Shown here in pieces: positions 46,301 to 57,596 of a stretch of DNA of 64,000 nucleotides. Both the position numbers and the translations under genes were made by a program. Under the pieces are notes generated by a model. That model saw only the letters and a program-made list of their open reading frames with translations, was not told where the DNA came from and searched no databases. The stretch comes from Linum tenue (Eukaryota > Streptophyta > Magnoliopsida > Malpighiales > Linaceae). Location: positions 12,611,475-12,675,474 of the forward strand of contig CAMGYJ010000008.1 of assembly GCA_946122785.1 (NCBI GenBank), written 5' to 3'. Every line of letters begins with the position of its first letter. Position 1 is the stretch's first letter.

Positions 46301-46470
46301 TGTTCGTGTGGGAGCGAGTGAACCGGAAGGATTCGGAGGACTATGCAGGGGCTGTTGCCTCCGGGTTGATATGTGGCGACGGGATATGGACTATACCATC
46401 GGCTGTTCTTTCGCTGTTGAGGGTTAACCCGCCGATTTGTATGTCTTTCGGCCCTGCTTTGAGTCGCTGA
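43369..46470 (+). CDS. YSL7: YSL metal-nicotianamine transporter, copy 2 (673 aa)
   Basis: Eight exons: 43369-43723, 43812-43984, 44341-44438, 44590-44727, 44821-45010, 45202-45334, 45435-45805 and 45907-46470. Intron positions and phases are the same as in copy 1, and exons 2-7 have identical lengths. All introns are GT-AG, including intron 6. Exon 1 carries seven extra codons ([10 protein letters not shown] region) and exon 8 one extra (PKKIS against PKIS). The same YSL landmarks occur as in copy 1, and the TDW motif is intact. It is likely a plasma- or endomembrane carrier for metal-nicotianamine complexes. This copy looks the better conserved, while copy 1 has the odd residues. The YSL7 name is a best guess within the YSL5/7/8 group. 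Confidence 0.92.
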
Positions 46471-46937
46471 GATTTGACAAAGATGAAGGGTTATCAAACT
46501 GCTCTCTGGAATTTACAGTCCATCATGTGTTGTAAGCTCATTTGGTAGGGAAGAAGCAGTCTCTGGTCTCTTTGAGAGCCTGTACATGTGTAGAAGTGAC
46601 TGTAAATATCATGCAAAGCCTAGGAAAACAACAGATCCTTTGTTGTATCGTATTTTTTTCACTTTTCAGTACATGTCTCTGGTTTATCTCATTATGTTGA
46701 ATCGTTGTTAGGGCCACGATGCTTCGATTGATTTGATCTTAGGTTTTGATTTGGGTTTTTATTGAGTGTGGCTTTCCGTAGGTGTGGATGAAACCAAATC
46801 GAGGATTGCCTCTGTTGCTCAAATTAGTATAGGGTGTAATGCTTGGTCTACAGTTAGAAAGACAAGAACAAATACGTATTTTGTTGTAGAAAAGGGAATC
46901 GATTGCTTGGAGGGTTGATTAATACGCAAGTCACAAA
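46471..46937. other. 3' region of YSL copy 2
   Basis: The block near 46557-46600 is shared with copy 1 and marks the conserved 3' untranslated region. No other gene seen. Confidence 0.5.
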
Positions 46938-46946
46938 TACATATAA

Positions 46947-47392
46947 GGGTAAATACAATTTAATATCTAAATCTTTTATTTTAGACAATATAATAGTCAA
47001 ACCTTTTCGAAAACAATCTAATATCCAAATCGTCAACTTTTCTTTTGTTTGACCGTTAGTTGACACTTCAAGAAAGCTTTGTTTAGGGGAAATTGTCACA
47101 ACATAACTTTGTTTTCTTATTTTGGCAATGCAGATGACTGAATATTTAGATATTTTATACCATTATGGTGGAGTCATGGACTTTTCGGGTTTGGAACTAA
47201 GATATGTTGGTGGTTTTTCAGAGAAGATATCGATGGATATTGATGAAGTGTCGTACTTCGAACTTATTTGAAGTGTCAACTATCGGTCAAACAGACAGAA
47301 AGTTGGCGATTTGGATATTAAATTGTTTTCGAAAAGGTTTGGCAATTATATTGTTTAAAATGAAAAATTTGAATATTAAATTGTATTTACCC
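46947..47392. mobile_element. Mutator-type MITE with 9-bp target duplication
   Basis: A 446-bp element with ends GGGTAAATACAATTTAATAT and the inverse (ATATTAAATTGTATTTACCC). The arms are similar for about 100 bp and include TTTCGAAAACAAT. It is flanked by the perfect 9-bp repeat TACATATAA (46938-46946 and 47393-47401). The GGGTAAAT terminus matches the type of the elements at 3467 and 9717. Confidence 0.9.
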
Positions 47393-47401
47393 TACATATA
47401 A

Positions 47402-48346
47402 TAAACTTGTAATGCAATACGGATCAATTCCAACCCTTTTAATCTAGATATGACATACCAATTAAGATTCCTTGAAAGAAAAGGAAATCTCTATTGAAAA
47501 ATTCTTTCTTGATGTGTTGTTATGAATTGCCTTTGCTTATTCTTTCTTGAATTGCCAATTTCATCAACGAAAATGATAAGCTAGCTAGGGTTTGCCGCTA
47601 AACCTATGCCACCATTTCCCTCTTTGCTTTATCTCTTCAGTTTTGTTTGCATATTGTTTGCCAAAACTCTATCGCCTCATTGGTGATTTGATTTCTCATT
47701 GCCCATTGGCTCATCATCAAACACTAATACTCCAACAAAGCTTGATTTGGAAAGAAGAAGAAAAAAACAAAGCTTGATTTGTTATTGAGTTGTCCATTTG
47801 TCACTTGGAATCTTTTGTCAAATTTTGTTTTCTATAGATTTATCATAAATTTAATCTTGTGGGTTGATCAAATCATATATATTTCTCTATACATCTTGAA
47901 CATTTATATATTGTTCATTAGCCTAATGTTGAGTAAGTATAGTAGGTTTTTATATGTACAACACAAAATTATATTTTTAACAGTTCGTTGGCTAGAATTT
48001 GATATTGAACTTTGTATTGTTGGTTTATGTTGTTTTGTCTTTAACGAAATTCCGGTCATTATGTTACGGTATAGAAGTTCCTATTTATGAATACATAATG
48101 CTTATATATTAAATTTACACATACTCTATCGTATTAGAATGCCATTGTATATCCTCGTGCAGAAAATAAGTTTAATCTATACGAACAAACCAACTGCAAT
48201 AAAAGAAAAATATTTGAGATCTAAATATACATCACAATTTAATGGAGGATAAGATAAACAATATATTTTTCTTATTATTATTTTCCCCTTTCCATAGAAG
48301 ATTACTTAAATGAGAAACCCAAAACTTGCTTAGCCATTGTAAATTT
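47402..48346. other. Intergenic, no gene seen
   Basis: AT-rich. A frame of 103 codons at 47779-48090 is hydrophobic with no family features and is probably chance. Confidence 0.4.
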
Positions 48347-48634
48347 TGTTAGTGTGTGGTATAAGATCTATTACGGAACTTCTCCCAACAACTCGAGTTA
48401 TTGAAATCAACTGGTTCTTGACATGGTATCAGAGCCTTCTGTGACATAAAGGACTTGTGTTCGAATCCCGGTGAACCCCATTTGAGAAGCACATTATATT
48501 ATTGTCTTCAGACCTTGTGCAAACTTCAAACCTGAGTGGCTTTCGTTTGAGGGAGTGTGTTAGTGTGTGGTATAAGATCCATCACGAAACCTCTCCCAAC
48601 AAATCGAGTTATTGGTATAAACTGGTTCTTGACA
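48347..48634 (+). mobile_element. TRIM (tiny LTR retrotransposon), 288 bp
   Basis: Two direct repeats of 77 bp (48347-48423 and 48558-48634) start TGTTAGTGTGTGG and end TTCTTGACA, as LTRs do. Directly after the first is TGGTATCAGAGC (48424-48435), the classic primer-binding site for initiator tRNA-Met. Directly before the second is a purine tract (GAGGGAG). The internal part is only 134 bp and non-coding. It also has a GTTCGAATCC motif, so the start of the internal region resembles a tRNA gene. The two LTRs differ at several positions, so it is not very recent. The flanks AATTT and AATCA are not a clear duplication. Confidence 0.85.
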
Positions 48635-51548
48635 AATCATCACCACCTAATTGCTGATTCTTCTTTTCATTTTTTATGGTAACGTGAGAATATATGTGAC
48701 ATGCAAGAGAATAACCAAAAGAAAGCACCGAGAACAGGGAAAATGGGGTAAAGTCGACATCAAAGTGAAAGCGAAAGATAATCTCCATCATTTATGTGCA
48801 CTACACACCACATTTCAAATCTACACACAAAGGAGATAGATAATGGATGAGGTGTCCATAAATATTCTGTCATCATTTGATAAATATAGTCATTCTGCAT
48901 TTCTATTCAAACAGGATTTTTGGCCTGGCCTATTGAAATTTCAAATTTCTCACCAATTGGGGGCCTTGTAGAATATTCTTTCCCTTTTTCCTAAAAAAAA
49001 AGAATATATATTCCTTCCCCATTTTTTTTTTAACTTGCCAATTTATTTCACTCAACTTTGATTTTCGACGAGCCCATCATTAAACATTCAACTAACATAA
49101 TTTCTTTGAAAAAAAGGGAATAACTTGCATATATCAAGCATTACACTTTCAAGTCGGTGAGATTAGTGCGTTTATTATAACTCTCAAAATTACTGATTTT
49201 TTTTATAATAGTGATTTAATTAAAATAAAAGGAAAAGAGTCCGAGTATTGATAAAATATATTGCATAGACCATCTTATTGCTCATATTATATATTGGGTT
49301 GGATGAAGGGGTTGGGATGGATCAGGTTCTACGTATAAGTGAACGAGGTGGAATAATAATGATTTTTGTTTAGATTGATTGAGTTTGAGTTAAGAACTTA
49401 AAATTAATCGTACGTTATAACTCGTACTATAATCTAAATGATCTTCCATTATTTGAATGAGTTGAGATACTAATTTGGATAATTCCAGTGACAAATCTAA
49501 TGAAGGTGAATGGATCATCGATGACATTAGTTTTTTCAAATTTTATTATTGAGTCTAAAGATTAAATTTTAGTGCCCAATTTATTAGTAACCTCAAAGTT
49601 TGGTCACCATTAATAAAATAGCCCAATGTTGTATACAACAATATATTTCCCAACTTATAACATCCAACTACCAATAAATTGATCGGTTGTGACCTTTCGT
49701 CCTTGTGATATGGTGTTCTTCTTAGTCGATTGGGGTTTTCCCTTCTATTCTGGCTATTTGACTTCTTGTCACGGCCCAACCATCTAGCTAGTAATGACTT
49801 TTCGACCTATCTAATCAAACCTTTTGTCTACTTGTGGAAATGGATCATCAATTCATCATCCTCCCAGGCATCCACAGCTAGCAGCCAGCCACAACACAAA
49901 TTGCAGAAATTGTAATAAGTCTAAAAAATGGAAATTGATAATACCTTTTAGCAACCAAAATTTATGCTGCATGGGTAAGATTCGGAACTCAGAGTTAGCT
50001 AGTATGGAATTTGTCAATCCAATATTATGTAGCATCTAATACATTATTGGAATTGGACATCAAGAATGTTCGTATAGTAACTAATAATCGATGTAGAAAA
50101 GAGTTTGGGTTGATTCAAGAAACATAAATTCATAAAAGAAACTGTGACATATCTTGAATATGATACTACTTAACATCCTAGTACGTTAAAGTATCACTAG
50201 AAATCTGGAATAGGACATGGAGATATTGTCATACAATAACTAGTAAATCATAAAAAATTGATCGTTACAAGAAATGAATGTTCATAAGAAAAAGTGTATA
50301 ATCGATATTAGAAAGGTGATCCATTCCGTAATGAGATTCTACGTTGATACTATTGTCTCAATAAGGATAACACTCGACCTTTACAATGAGTTTGACACTC
50401 ACGGCCAAATCCGTTAGAACACGCACCTCCATGATCACAATTTGTAGCTAGCTAGGCTAGCTCTTTGAGCTGATCAACATAGACGATTGAACTGCCCTAG
50501 TTTCATAGTGAAGGCACGTTTGGATATGTCTTAATAATGTTCATGCAAGTTCCATATATATATATATGGAAGTAGGATGATGCATGCCACGTATACACCA
50601 AATGTGAGCTAATACTTCGCATTAATATAGATTACATATAATCTAGGAAAACAACAAGAGACAACATAGTTGATTGCGTTGGCAGGCTGGGAATTAACTA
50701 GCTAGATGGGTTGGCCGAAGACGAATGCAACTTTTGAAAAGGATGGGATTTGTGAGAGACAGAGATAGAGAAAGATCCAAAGTTTATCTCTTTACTGGGG
50801 ATGGGAAGTAGTGTTTGAAAACCTTGGCTTGATAATACAAAAGCATAATATCTGACCACCACATCATCAGATTGATTATTCTCTTCTATTAGAACATATT
50901 CATGATCTATAATTTGTTGTTCAATAAATTAAATAATATTATCAGTATAATATTTTTCTTCAAACCGAGCTAGATAATAGCTTTCAATATGTTAAATACA
51001 AATTGTACATATATATTGAAACAACCTGTTGAAGTTCATCATGCATTAGTTTGTAGTTAATCGGACTATGGTAATTTTATGAATCGTTTAGTCTCAATAA
51101 TTTGATTTGTTGGAACATGTTCAATTATGACTGCCAACCATGTTTGAATATTCAATGGTTTTTATTTTAGCTATTCTTTTCTCCTCCAATATTCAATGCA
51201 TTTGAAGTTGAAATTTTAAAAATTATGTTTATATTGGAAGGAGATGATTCATCAGACTCTCAAACAGCTGGATTGCAGAATGAGAGAAAAAGGCTCCTAC
51301 TATATTGTCTCCATCATAGGAAGCACCCAAACAATGAATAGTAATGAATGAAAATCACTTACACACAGATACAGTAAACCCCACTTTAATTTCCCCTCTT
51401 CTCTCCACCACCATCATTCATTAGCAATCCCCTTTAAGCAATAAAAGGGAAATGTCCCCCCAGAAGATTAGATTTAGGTAAGGAAGTGCGTAGATTTTAC
51501 ATTAATTATCTCATTGAGTTAGACTTGTAGTGCTGAGGATGATGCATA
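48635..51548. other. Intergenic, no gene seen
   Basis: AT-rich DNA with only short frames; no recognised repeat with ends. Confidence 0.4.
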
Positions 51549-51556
51549 TATATTAT

Positions 51557-51817
51557 CAGGGGCGGAGCTAGGATTTCGAAACCGGGGTCAAAAATAATTG
51601 AACAAAATGTATATAGCCATGATGGATCGAACCCGTGTGCTTTAAAAACACAAGTCAAACTTGTCTACCATTTGACTACATGACTATTACACATCAAAAT
51701 TTACGGAACAAGTTCTACTTCTAAAATTCGTACTAAATATCATTACGATCTTAGGGGTTGGGACCAATCCCGGGGAAGGGCAGGGCCCACCCTAACTTAA
51801 GTGTAGCTCCGCCCCTG
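51557..51817. mobile_element. hAT MITE carrying a tRNA-like module
   Basis: A 261-bp element with perfect 14-bp terminal inverted repeats CAGGGGCGGAGCTA / TAGCTCCGCCCCTG and a perfect 8-bp target duplication TATATTAT (51549-51556 and 51818-51825), as in hAT elements. On the minus strand it contains an A-box-like TAGTCAAATGGTAGA (51678-51664) and a B-box-like GGTTCGATCC (51633-51624), spaced about as in a tRNA gene. Confidence 0.85.
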
Positions 51818-51825
51818 TATATTAT

Positions 51826-54800
51826 AACATTTTAATCCATGTGAGTTATTCAACTATTGGTGGAATTCGGTTTCTTAATGCATACAAAATTTCATGCACA
51901 ATATGAAATATTTGTACTTTACAATAGATGAAATAAGAGATAGATTGACAACTTAAGTTATACATGTTCTTGCAACAAGAACTAAATTATTAATATCAAA
52001 ACTTATAGTTAAATGCCATGAATAAACAAATTGAGGAGTCATTTACCCTTTGATATGCAAATTACCAAAAACATTAACAAAGGAATATCTCTCCTCCCAA
52101 TGGATATCCTTAGTTCATGGGTGATTAGTATTTAGTTGCTTGTTATTCACGTTGGGTGCAAGACAATGATAAAAGGGGCTGAAAATTTGGATTGATAGGA
52201 AATCAAATCTATTCCCATTATGGTGACCAAGAGCTGCATGAAAGTTCCATGCATTAGATGTAAAAATAAAAATTACATCCCTAAAAACAAATTGAAGAAG
52301 AAAAAAGATCCTAAATTTTCTTTTATCACCAATTTTAGAGGTAGAAGCTTGAAAGTGTGTCTTTGTCACGGGCAGTGATTTTTCTCTTCTACTTATGACT
52401 TGATGAAGGAATCCCTCTCAAGTCTCAACCCTTATCTTTTATCTATCCACATCCACTCCCTCTCTTTATTGCATATTTATAGTTCTTTTTTCCCCTTCCT
52501 TCAAATTCTTCAACACCAAGAAAAAGAGGAAAAAACAGCTTTCATACCAACTTGTAACTTTTGATGAATTTTAAAACCATTTTGGATGTGTAATTGAGAA
52601 AATGAAGTCAAGATTGGTATCATTTTCTCATTCATTGATAAAAAAAATATTTAGGGTATTTTTTAAGTTTGTTACAATTTTTGACTGTATTATGGACTAG
52701 GCCAATGGTTCATGAGTTCAAATGCTTCTAGAACTAGGTAAGATGAAGTGAATAAAAAACTAAAATCGACCGATCATTCACAGGAAAAAAAAAATTTAGT
52801 TGATCAATGATCATCTTTTTAATTTTTCATAAAACTTTCCTGATGATATCAATTAGTGAGCCAAATAGAACAAAAATTGAAGCAATTACATAGCTTTCAT
52901 TGGTAGTCTATTTCATTGTTTCTACAATATTTTATTACACATACTTTTGTCATTCATTTGTGACCAGAGTTTTACTAGTTTAAAACACAGAGTTGAAGAA
53001 AATGTTAGCAACCCTTCAATTATGGAACATGTATAACAAATCTTACAAAAGCATCTTAGGTAGTTGTTACCTCCCTAGCTTAGCAATGATATATACAACT
53101 AGTAAACAATTATTTACTCAAATCCCTATTTGCTTTGGTGGTGTTTGCATAGATATGTTCATTTTTGTTTGGTGGTGATGATTATAAAAATACATTTGAT
53201 TGGATTGTGGATTAAGACAAACCACAATATCACTTTCATGCCCTATCTATTGAGATTTGGGTTCTCTTTCCTTTCCACAATCATAATTATAATTTGATTA
53301 TTTTGGTTAACACGTTAAGTGAATATAATAATGGAGGCATCTTTGTCATCGGAGAAACTCAAGGAACTTCCTGTCCTTTTCCTCAGCTTAGAAATTGGCA
53401 TCCAAACTCATATTACAATAACTCATCTACTATTGACAAGTGTATACCCCTCCTATTTCCCTCCACATATTCGAATCCATCCAAGTTTCCCCCCCCCCCC
53501 CCATTAGTTTTACTAAAGAGTTAAATGAAGAGAGATTATATTAGTTGATTAAAGTGGAGACATATGTGATTACCTTCTTTTTCAAATGATGGTTAGCACC
53601 CCCAAACCCATAATAAATCTCAATGCCAATTGGTTGCGGGTTTCGGCATATTGGCAATGGTGGATCCCTATCTTGTGGAGTTGGTGCTAAATTGAGATGA
53701 GTTTCTTGTGATTTTCAGCTTCGATTTATAAAAGGTGATACTTGAAGATAATTCAGAAGTGGTGATTTGTCAACTTGCTCTTGGATTTGTGAGATTCGGT
53801 TAGCAGTCTCAATGCTCAGAAGATTGTCTTTGGATGATGATAGTTCTAGAAGTAAGTTATTTAGAGTTTAATATGGTCGCTAGAAATGCTAATTGGGTTA
53901 CCATAGGATGACACACAAAATTATTTCTTTGTCTTGTTTGAAGTTGTTTTCGTTTGATTCATATCGTGGTTGAGAAGAGGAGTGTAAAGTAATTGATATA
54001 TCTAAAAAAATCTCAATTCTCTTTATCTGTTGACAATTCAAGATGATATATGTAATTTCGAAACACTAACAACATTAAGTTCATCTTCAATTACAATTAT
54101 AACTAGAACATAATGGCTCATATTTATCACTATATATTTGTTTATATGTCATATAAGTAATCTTTAAAAGAACAAACATGAATGTCAGATTTGACAATAC
54201 ATATAAAGGTTGTACTTTTGTTCTCATAGGAGGCTAAATTATTTATTGTGAGAGCTTATGGTTTAGTGGCACAAAATTAGGTTAACATATAATTTGATCT
54301 CTCTCAGATTTTGTGTCTAGAAACATACAGCTCACACACTAATTACGTTGAACTTAATTAACACTTATATTAGCTGGGTTTTGCTTTATCTGATCAGAAT
54401 ATTTCTTTCAGTTTCCATCATTATCTTTGTTAGCACTACATAATTATGCCATCCATGTTTTATTTGACTGTAAGCTCTATCTATGATTATTTCAAGCACT
54501 ATTGTCTAAAAAAAACAGATCAGTTCATATATATATCAAAGCCCTAGAATAAGTAATCCCTTTTTTGTTTGTTTTCTGGAATACGCAATCAAGTAATCAT
54601 CAACTTTCTTAATTGCAGAGTCTTATCCCTTTTGTTCATGGAAATTAACTAAATTATCATGGAGCAAGAACCTTAATAAATAAACTAAAAAATCAGAGAT
54701 AAACAGACTTTGATCGAGTTAAGAATGATGCATTTGAATTCACTGATTTCGCAATGTTATACTCACATCTTGACACTACAACCTTTAATTTGATTAGATT

Positions 54801-55288
54801 ATCAGACTAATATTCATATAGACTATATCCATATACTTGAATATCATCTCTCATTTTTTATTTGAAGAAAATAAAGACTTAATTCACAGTTAATCTTGGC
54901 ATCAACCAGGTGGCCAGGCAATGTACAGTTTTCCTTCTTTGGAAAATCATATAAAAACCCTCTGGAAATAAATACTTAAATAAGAGAAAGATAAAATAAA
55001 AAGCAATGGGAATTTGACAAATATTTGTAGTACTACAGTTGCAACAAAGATTCTTGAAAAGAAAAGTAAGACAAAGACCAAAAGTACTGTCAGGATATTT
55101 ACCCTAAAAAACAAAAGGAAATCTGGTAAGAAAAATGCAAAGGAAAAAAGAAAAGAGGTAAAGTGTTAAGAGGAACCCAACCCAATTCATGATAATGAAC
55201 TCATGCACTAATTACACATAAACAATCAATTTGTAAGCCACCCTTTATCACTGCTCAGGCTCTTGAGTGATTGCTCTTATAGTTAATT
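51826..55288. other. Intergenic, no gene seen
   Basis: AT-rich. A run of 14 C residues lies at 53489-53502, a rare homopolymer here. No gene recognised; frames at 52993, 53294 and 53319 look like chance. Confidence 0.4.
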
Positions 55289-55528
55289 ATTGTTTTGCTT
55301 TACTTATCTTCCATTTAAAATTGCTATGGATATTATTAAATGAATTGTTCTGCTTTACTTATCTTCGATTTAGAGTTGTTATGGAAATTATTATATGAGA
55401 ACAATAAGATTTATAATTAATTCCTTCTAACAATTTAAACTATTGAGAAATTTTGTATTTTTTTTTATGGATACTATTATATGGAAACATTAAGATTTAT
55501 CATGAATTCCTTCTAACAATTTGAACTA
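55289..55528. repeat. Overlapping tandem duplications
   Basis: A unit of about 55 bp containing CTGCTTTACTTATCTTC (TTGCTTTACTTATCTTC in the first copy) repeats at about 55289-55343 and 55344-55399. A second unit of about 63 bp, with AATTCCTTCTAACAATTT, repeats at about 55380-55442 and 55466-55528. Both are imperfect. Confidence 0.7.
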
Positions 55529-56561
55529 AGTATTGAAAACATTCATATTTAACTCTTTTTTAAAACAATTCGAGTTTTAAACCAACTTATTATGGACAAT
55601 TATTTGATGTAAGATTGTAAGTTATTTAGTTCAAGACTATATATAAAGTAATTACTCATTCTTCAAAACACATTAATTCGTAATAGGATATAGTAGTGCC
55701 TTGTAAATTATGGCCAAGTCTATCAAAATATAATCGTTTAATGATATAGAAAGGAATGTTCACTATCTAATCACAAGTGTCCACGTAGGCAGGTACATGT
55801 CACAAGGGAGAAGCCAAGCATCTCACTTCACTTGGGTTTTCTTTTCTCTTCTTTTCCCCAATTGCAATTGGGTGAGTGTGAGTCGCTTCCCTTGTAAGAC
55901 AGGGCAACATGAATGCCCTTTTGTTTCAATTATGGCATGCAATGCAATGCCTCAGGAGATAAATAATAATACTAATTTATGAATAAATAAATAAATTCAA
56001 CCAATCTGAGAATCCACATGCAATGTAGAGTGCAATGCATGAGAGAATTATAACTTGAAGGAAGCCTAAGAAGGCATATCAATCACAGTTCACAGCCTGC
56101 AATCAGAAGAGCTATGGACAATGGAAAAGGAAGTGGTCAACCAAAAAGTACAGATAGATCCATGTTTGCTTGGGATATCTGGTAGGGATAGAGAGAGAGA
56201 ACAGAAAGGGAAATTACATCAGCTTAAAACCTTTCACTAGGATAAATTTTTATCTAAAATGAGACAGATGTTAAGTTGTTGATCGAGCAATTGAACTCAA
56301 TTTGAACTCCAGCAGTTCTATTTTCCCCACTGCCCCAAAAACAGTGACAAAGGAGAAAGTCATGGAAACAGAGGACTTTCTCTCTCTCAGCTCACCTTCT
56401 AAACATCCAAGCAAACAGACACAGAGAGTGGGAAACAGAGGATAGAAGCAGAGAGAGAACTATCACAAAAGGAAAAGTCCTCCTTTTCACCCCAAATAAA
56501 ATAAAAATCAAGTCTTTCTTTCTTAATCTTAATCTTAATCTCAGCCCACCAATCTTCTCTC
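55529..56561. promoter_or_regulatory. Upstream region and leader of the TCP gene
   Basis: The 160 bases before 56562 are rich in GA/CT tracts and include a short TTAATC repeat (56523-56540), a typical plant leader. The rest is AT-rich DNA with no gene. Confidence 0.4.
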
Positions 56562-56696
56562 ATGGATCCCAAAATCTCCTCCAACTCAAAACATCACCAC
56601 CACCTCCACCCTACTTCTTCCCCTTCTCCATCATCTCATGAACTGCAACACCTCTTAGCCAACAACAGCAAAACCATGGGAGAGATGAACACCACC

Positions 56697-56728
<32 letters not shown>

Positions 56729-57596
56729 CAACAAGCCAGCTGAAATCAAGGACTTCCAAATAGTAATAGCAGCAGAATCGAACCCAAAGCAAAACCCAGC
56801 ACCACAACCATCCAAGAAGACCCAAACCCAAATTCAGACCCAGAACCAGGCTCAGCAGTTGGCTCCCAAGAGAAGCTCAAACAAGGACAGGCACACGAAA
56901 GTTGAAGGTCGAGGGAGGAGGATAAGGATGCCAGCTCTATGCGCAGCAAGGATTTTCCAGTTGACCAGAGAATTAGGTCACAAATCCGATGGAGAAACCA
57001 TCCAGTGGCTTCTCCAGCAGGCTGAGCCTTCCATTATAGCTGCCACCGGTACTGGGACCATTCCGGCCTCTGCCTTGGCCTCAGCTGGTCCTCTCCCGAT
57101 TTCTTCTTCTACTTCTCATTTCCCTTCTTCTGGGGTTCATCCTGATTTGGGGCCCAGTTCCAGTAGGCCCACCAATTGGCCACCAGGAGTAGCAGGAGGA
57201 GTAGGGATTTGGCCGTACGCTTCTGCCCACGCTGAGAATAGTAATCCTAACAATTACTTGCAGAAAATTGGGTTTCCAGCTGGGTTCGACTTGAGTGGTG
57301 GAAATATGGGTCATATGAGCTTTGCTTCAATTTTGGGAGGGGGGAATGGTAATAGTAGTCATCATCAGCAGCAGTTGCCTGGTTTGGAGCTTGGGTTGTC
57401 ACAGGATGGACATATTGGAGTGATAAATCCTCAGGCTTTGAGTCAAATTTATCAGCAGATGGGCCAAGGGAGAGTGAATCAGCACCACCATTTACAGCAG
57501 CAGCAGCAGAATACTCAGAATCATGATCAGAATCAAAGTCAGCAGCATCAGCAGCAAGGTGGGAAGGATGATTCACAAGGGTCAGGAGGGCAGTGA
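56562..57596 (+). CDS. TCP20: Class I TCP transcription factor, TCP20-like (344 aa)
   Basis: Single exon, as usual for TCP genes. Landmarks in order: MDPK start; His, Pro and Ser runs; a Thr/Asn repeat (44-57); [10 protein letters not shown] (61-70); and the basic helix-loop-helix TCP domain at about 105-160. The domain begins [16 protein letters not shown], contains [16 protein letters not shown], and is followed by [17 protein letters not shown]. The basic region has the short class I form. The C-terminal half shares blocks with TCP20: [23 protein letters not shown], a QIYQQMGQ block, and the tail [11 protein letters not shown]20 binds GCCCR-type sites and acts in cell division, growth and nitrate signalling in the nucleus. 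The poly-Gln tail and the Thr/Asn tract are likely to vary in length between individuals. Confidence 0.93.
56695..56732 (+). repeat. ACC/AAC trinucleotide microsatellite in the TCP gene
   Basis: Tandem ACC triplets followed by AAC triplets encode the Thr and then Asn runs near residue 50. This is an in-frame coding microsatellite. Confidence 0.85.

Noticed and set aside
53294..53524. Two overlapping frames of 60-76 codons
   Set aside because: End in a poly-C run coding poly-Pro; no family features.
57247..57576. 109-codon minus-strand frame in the TCP gene
   Set aside because: Antisense shadow of the Gln/His-rich C-terminus.
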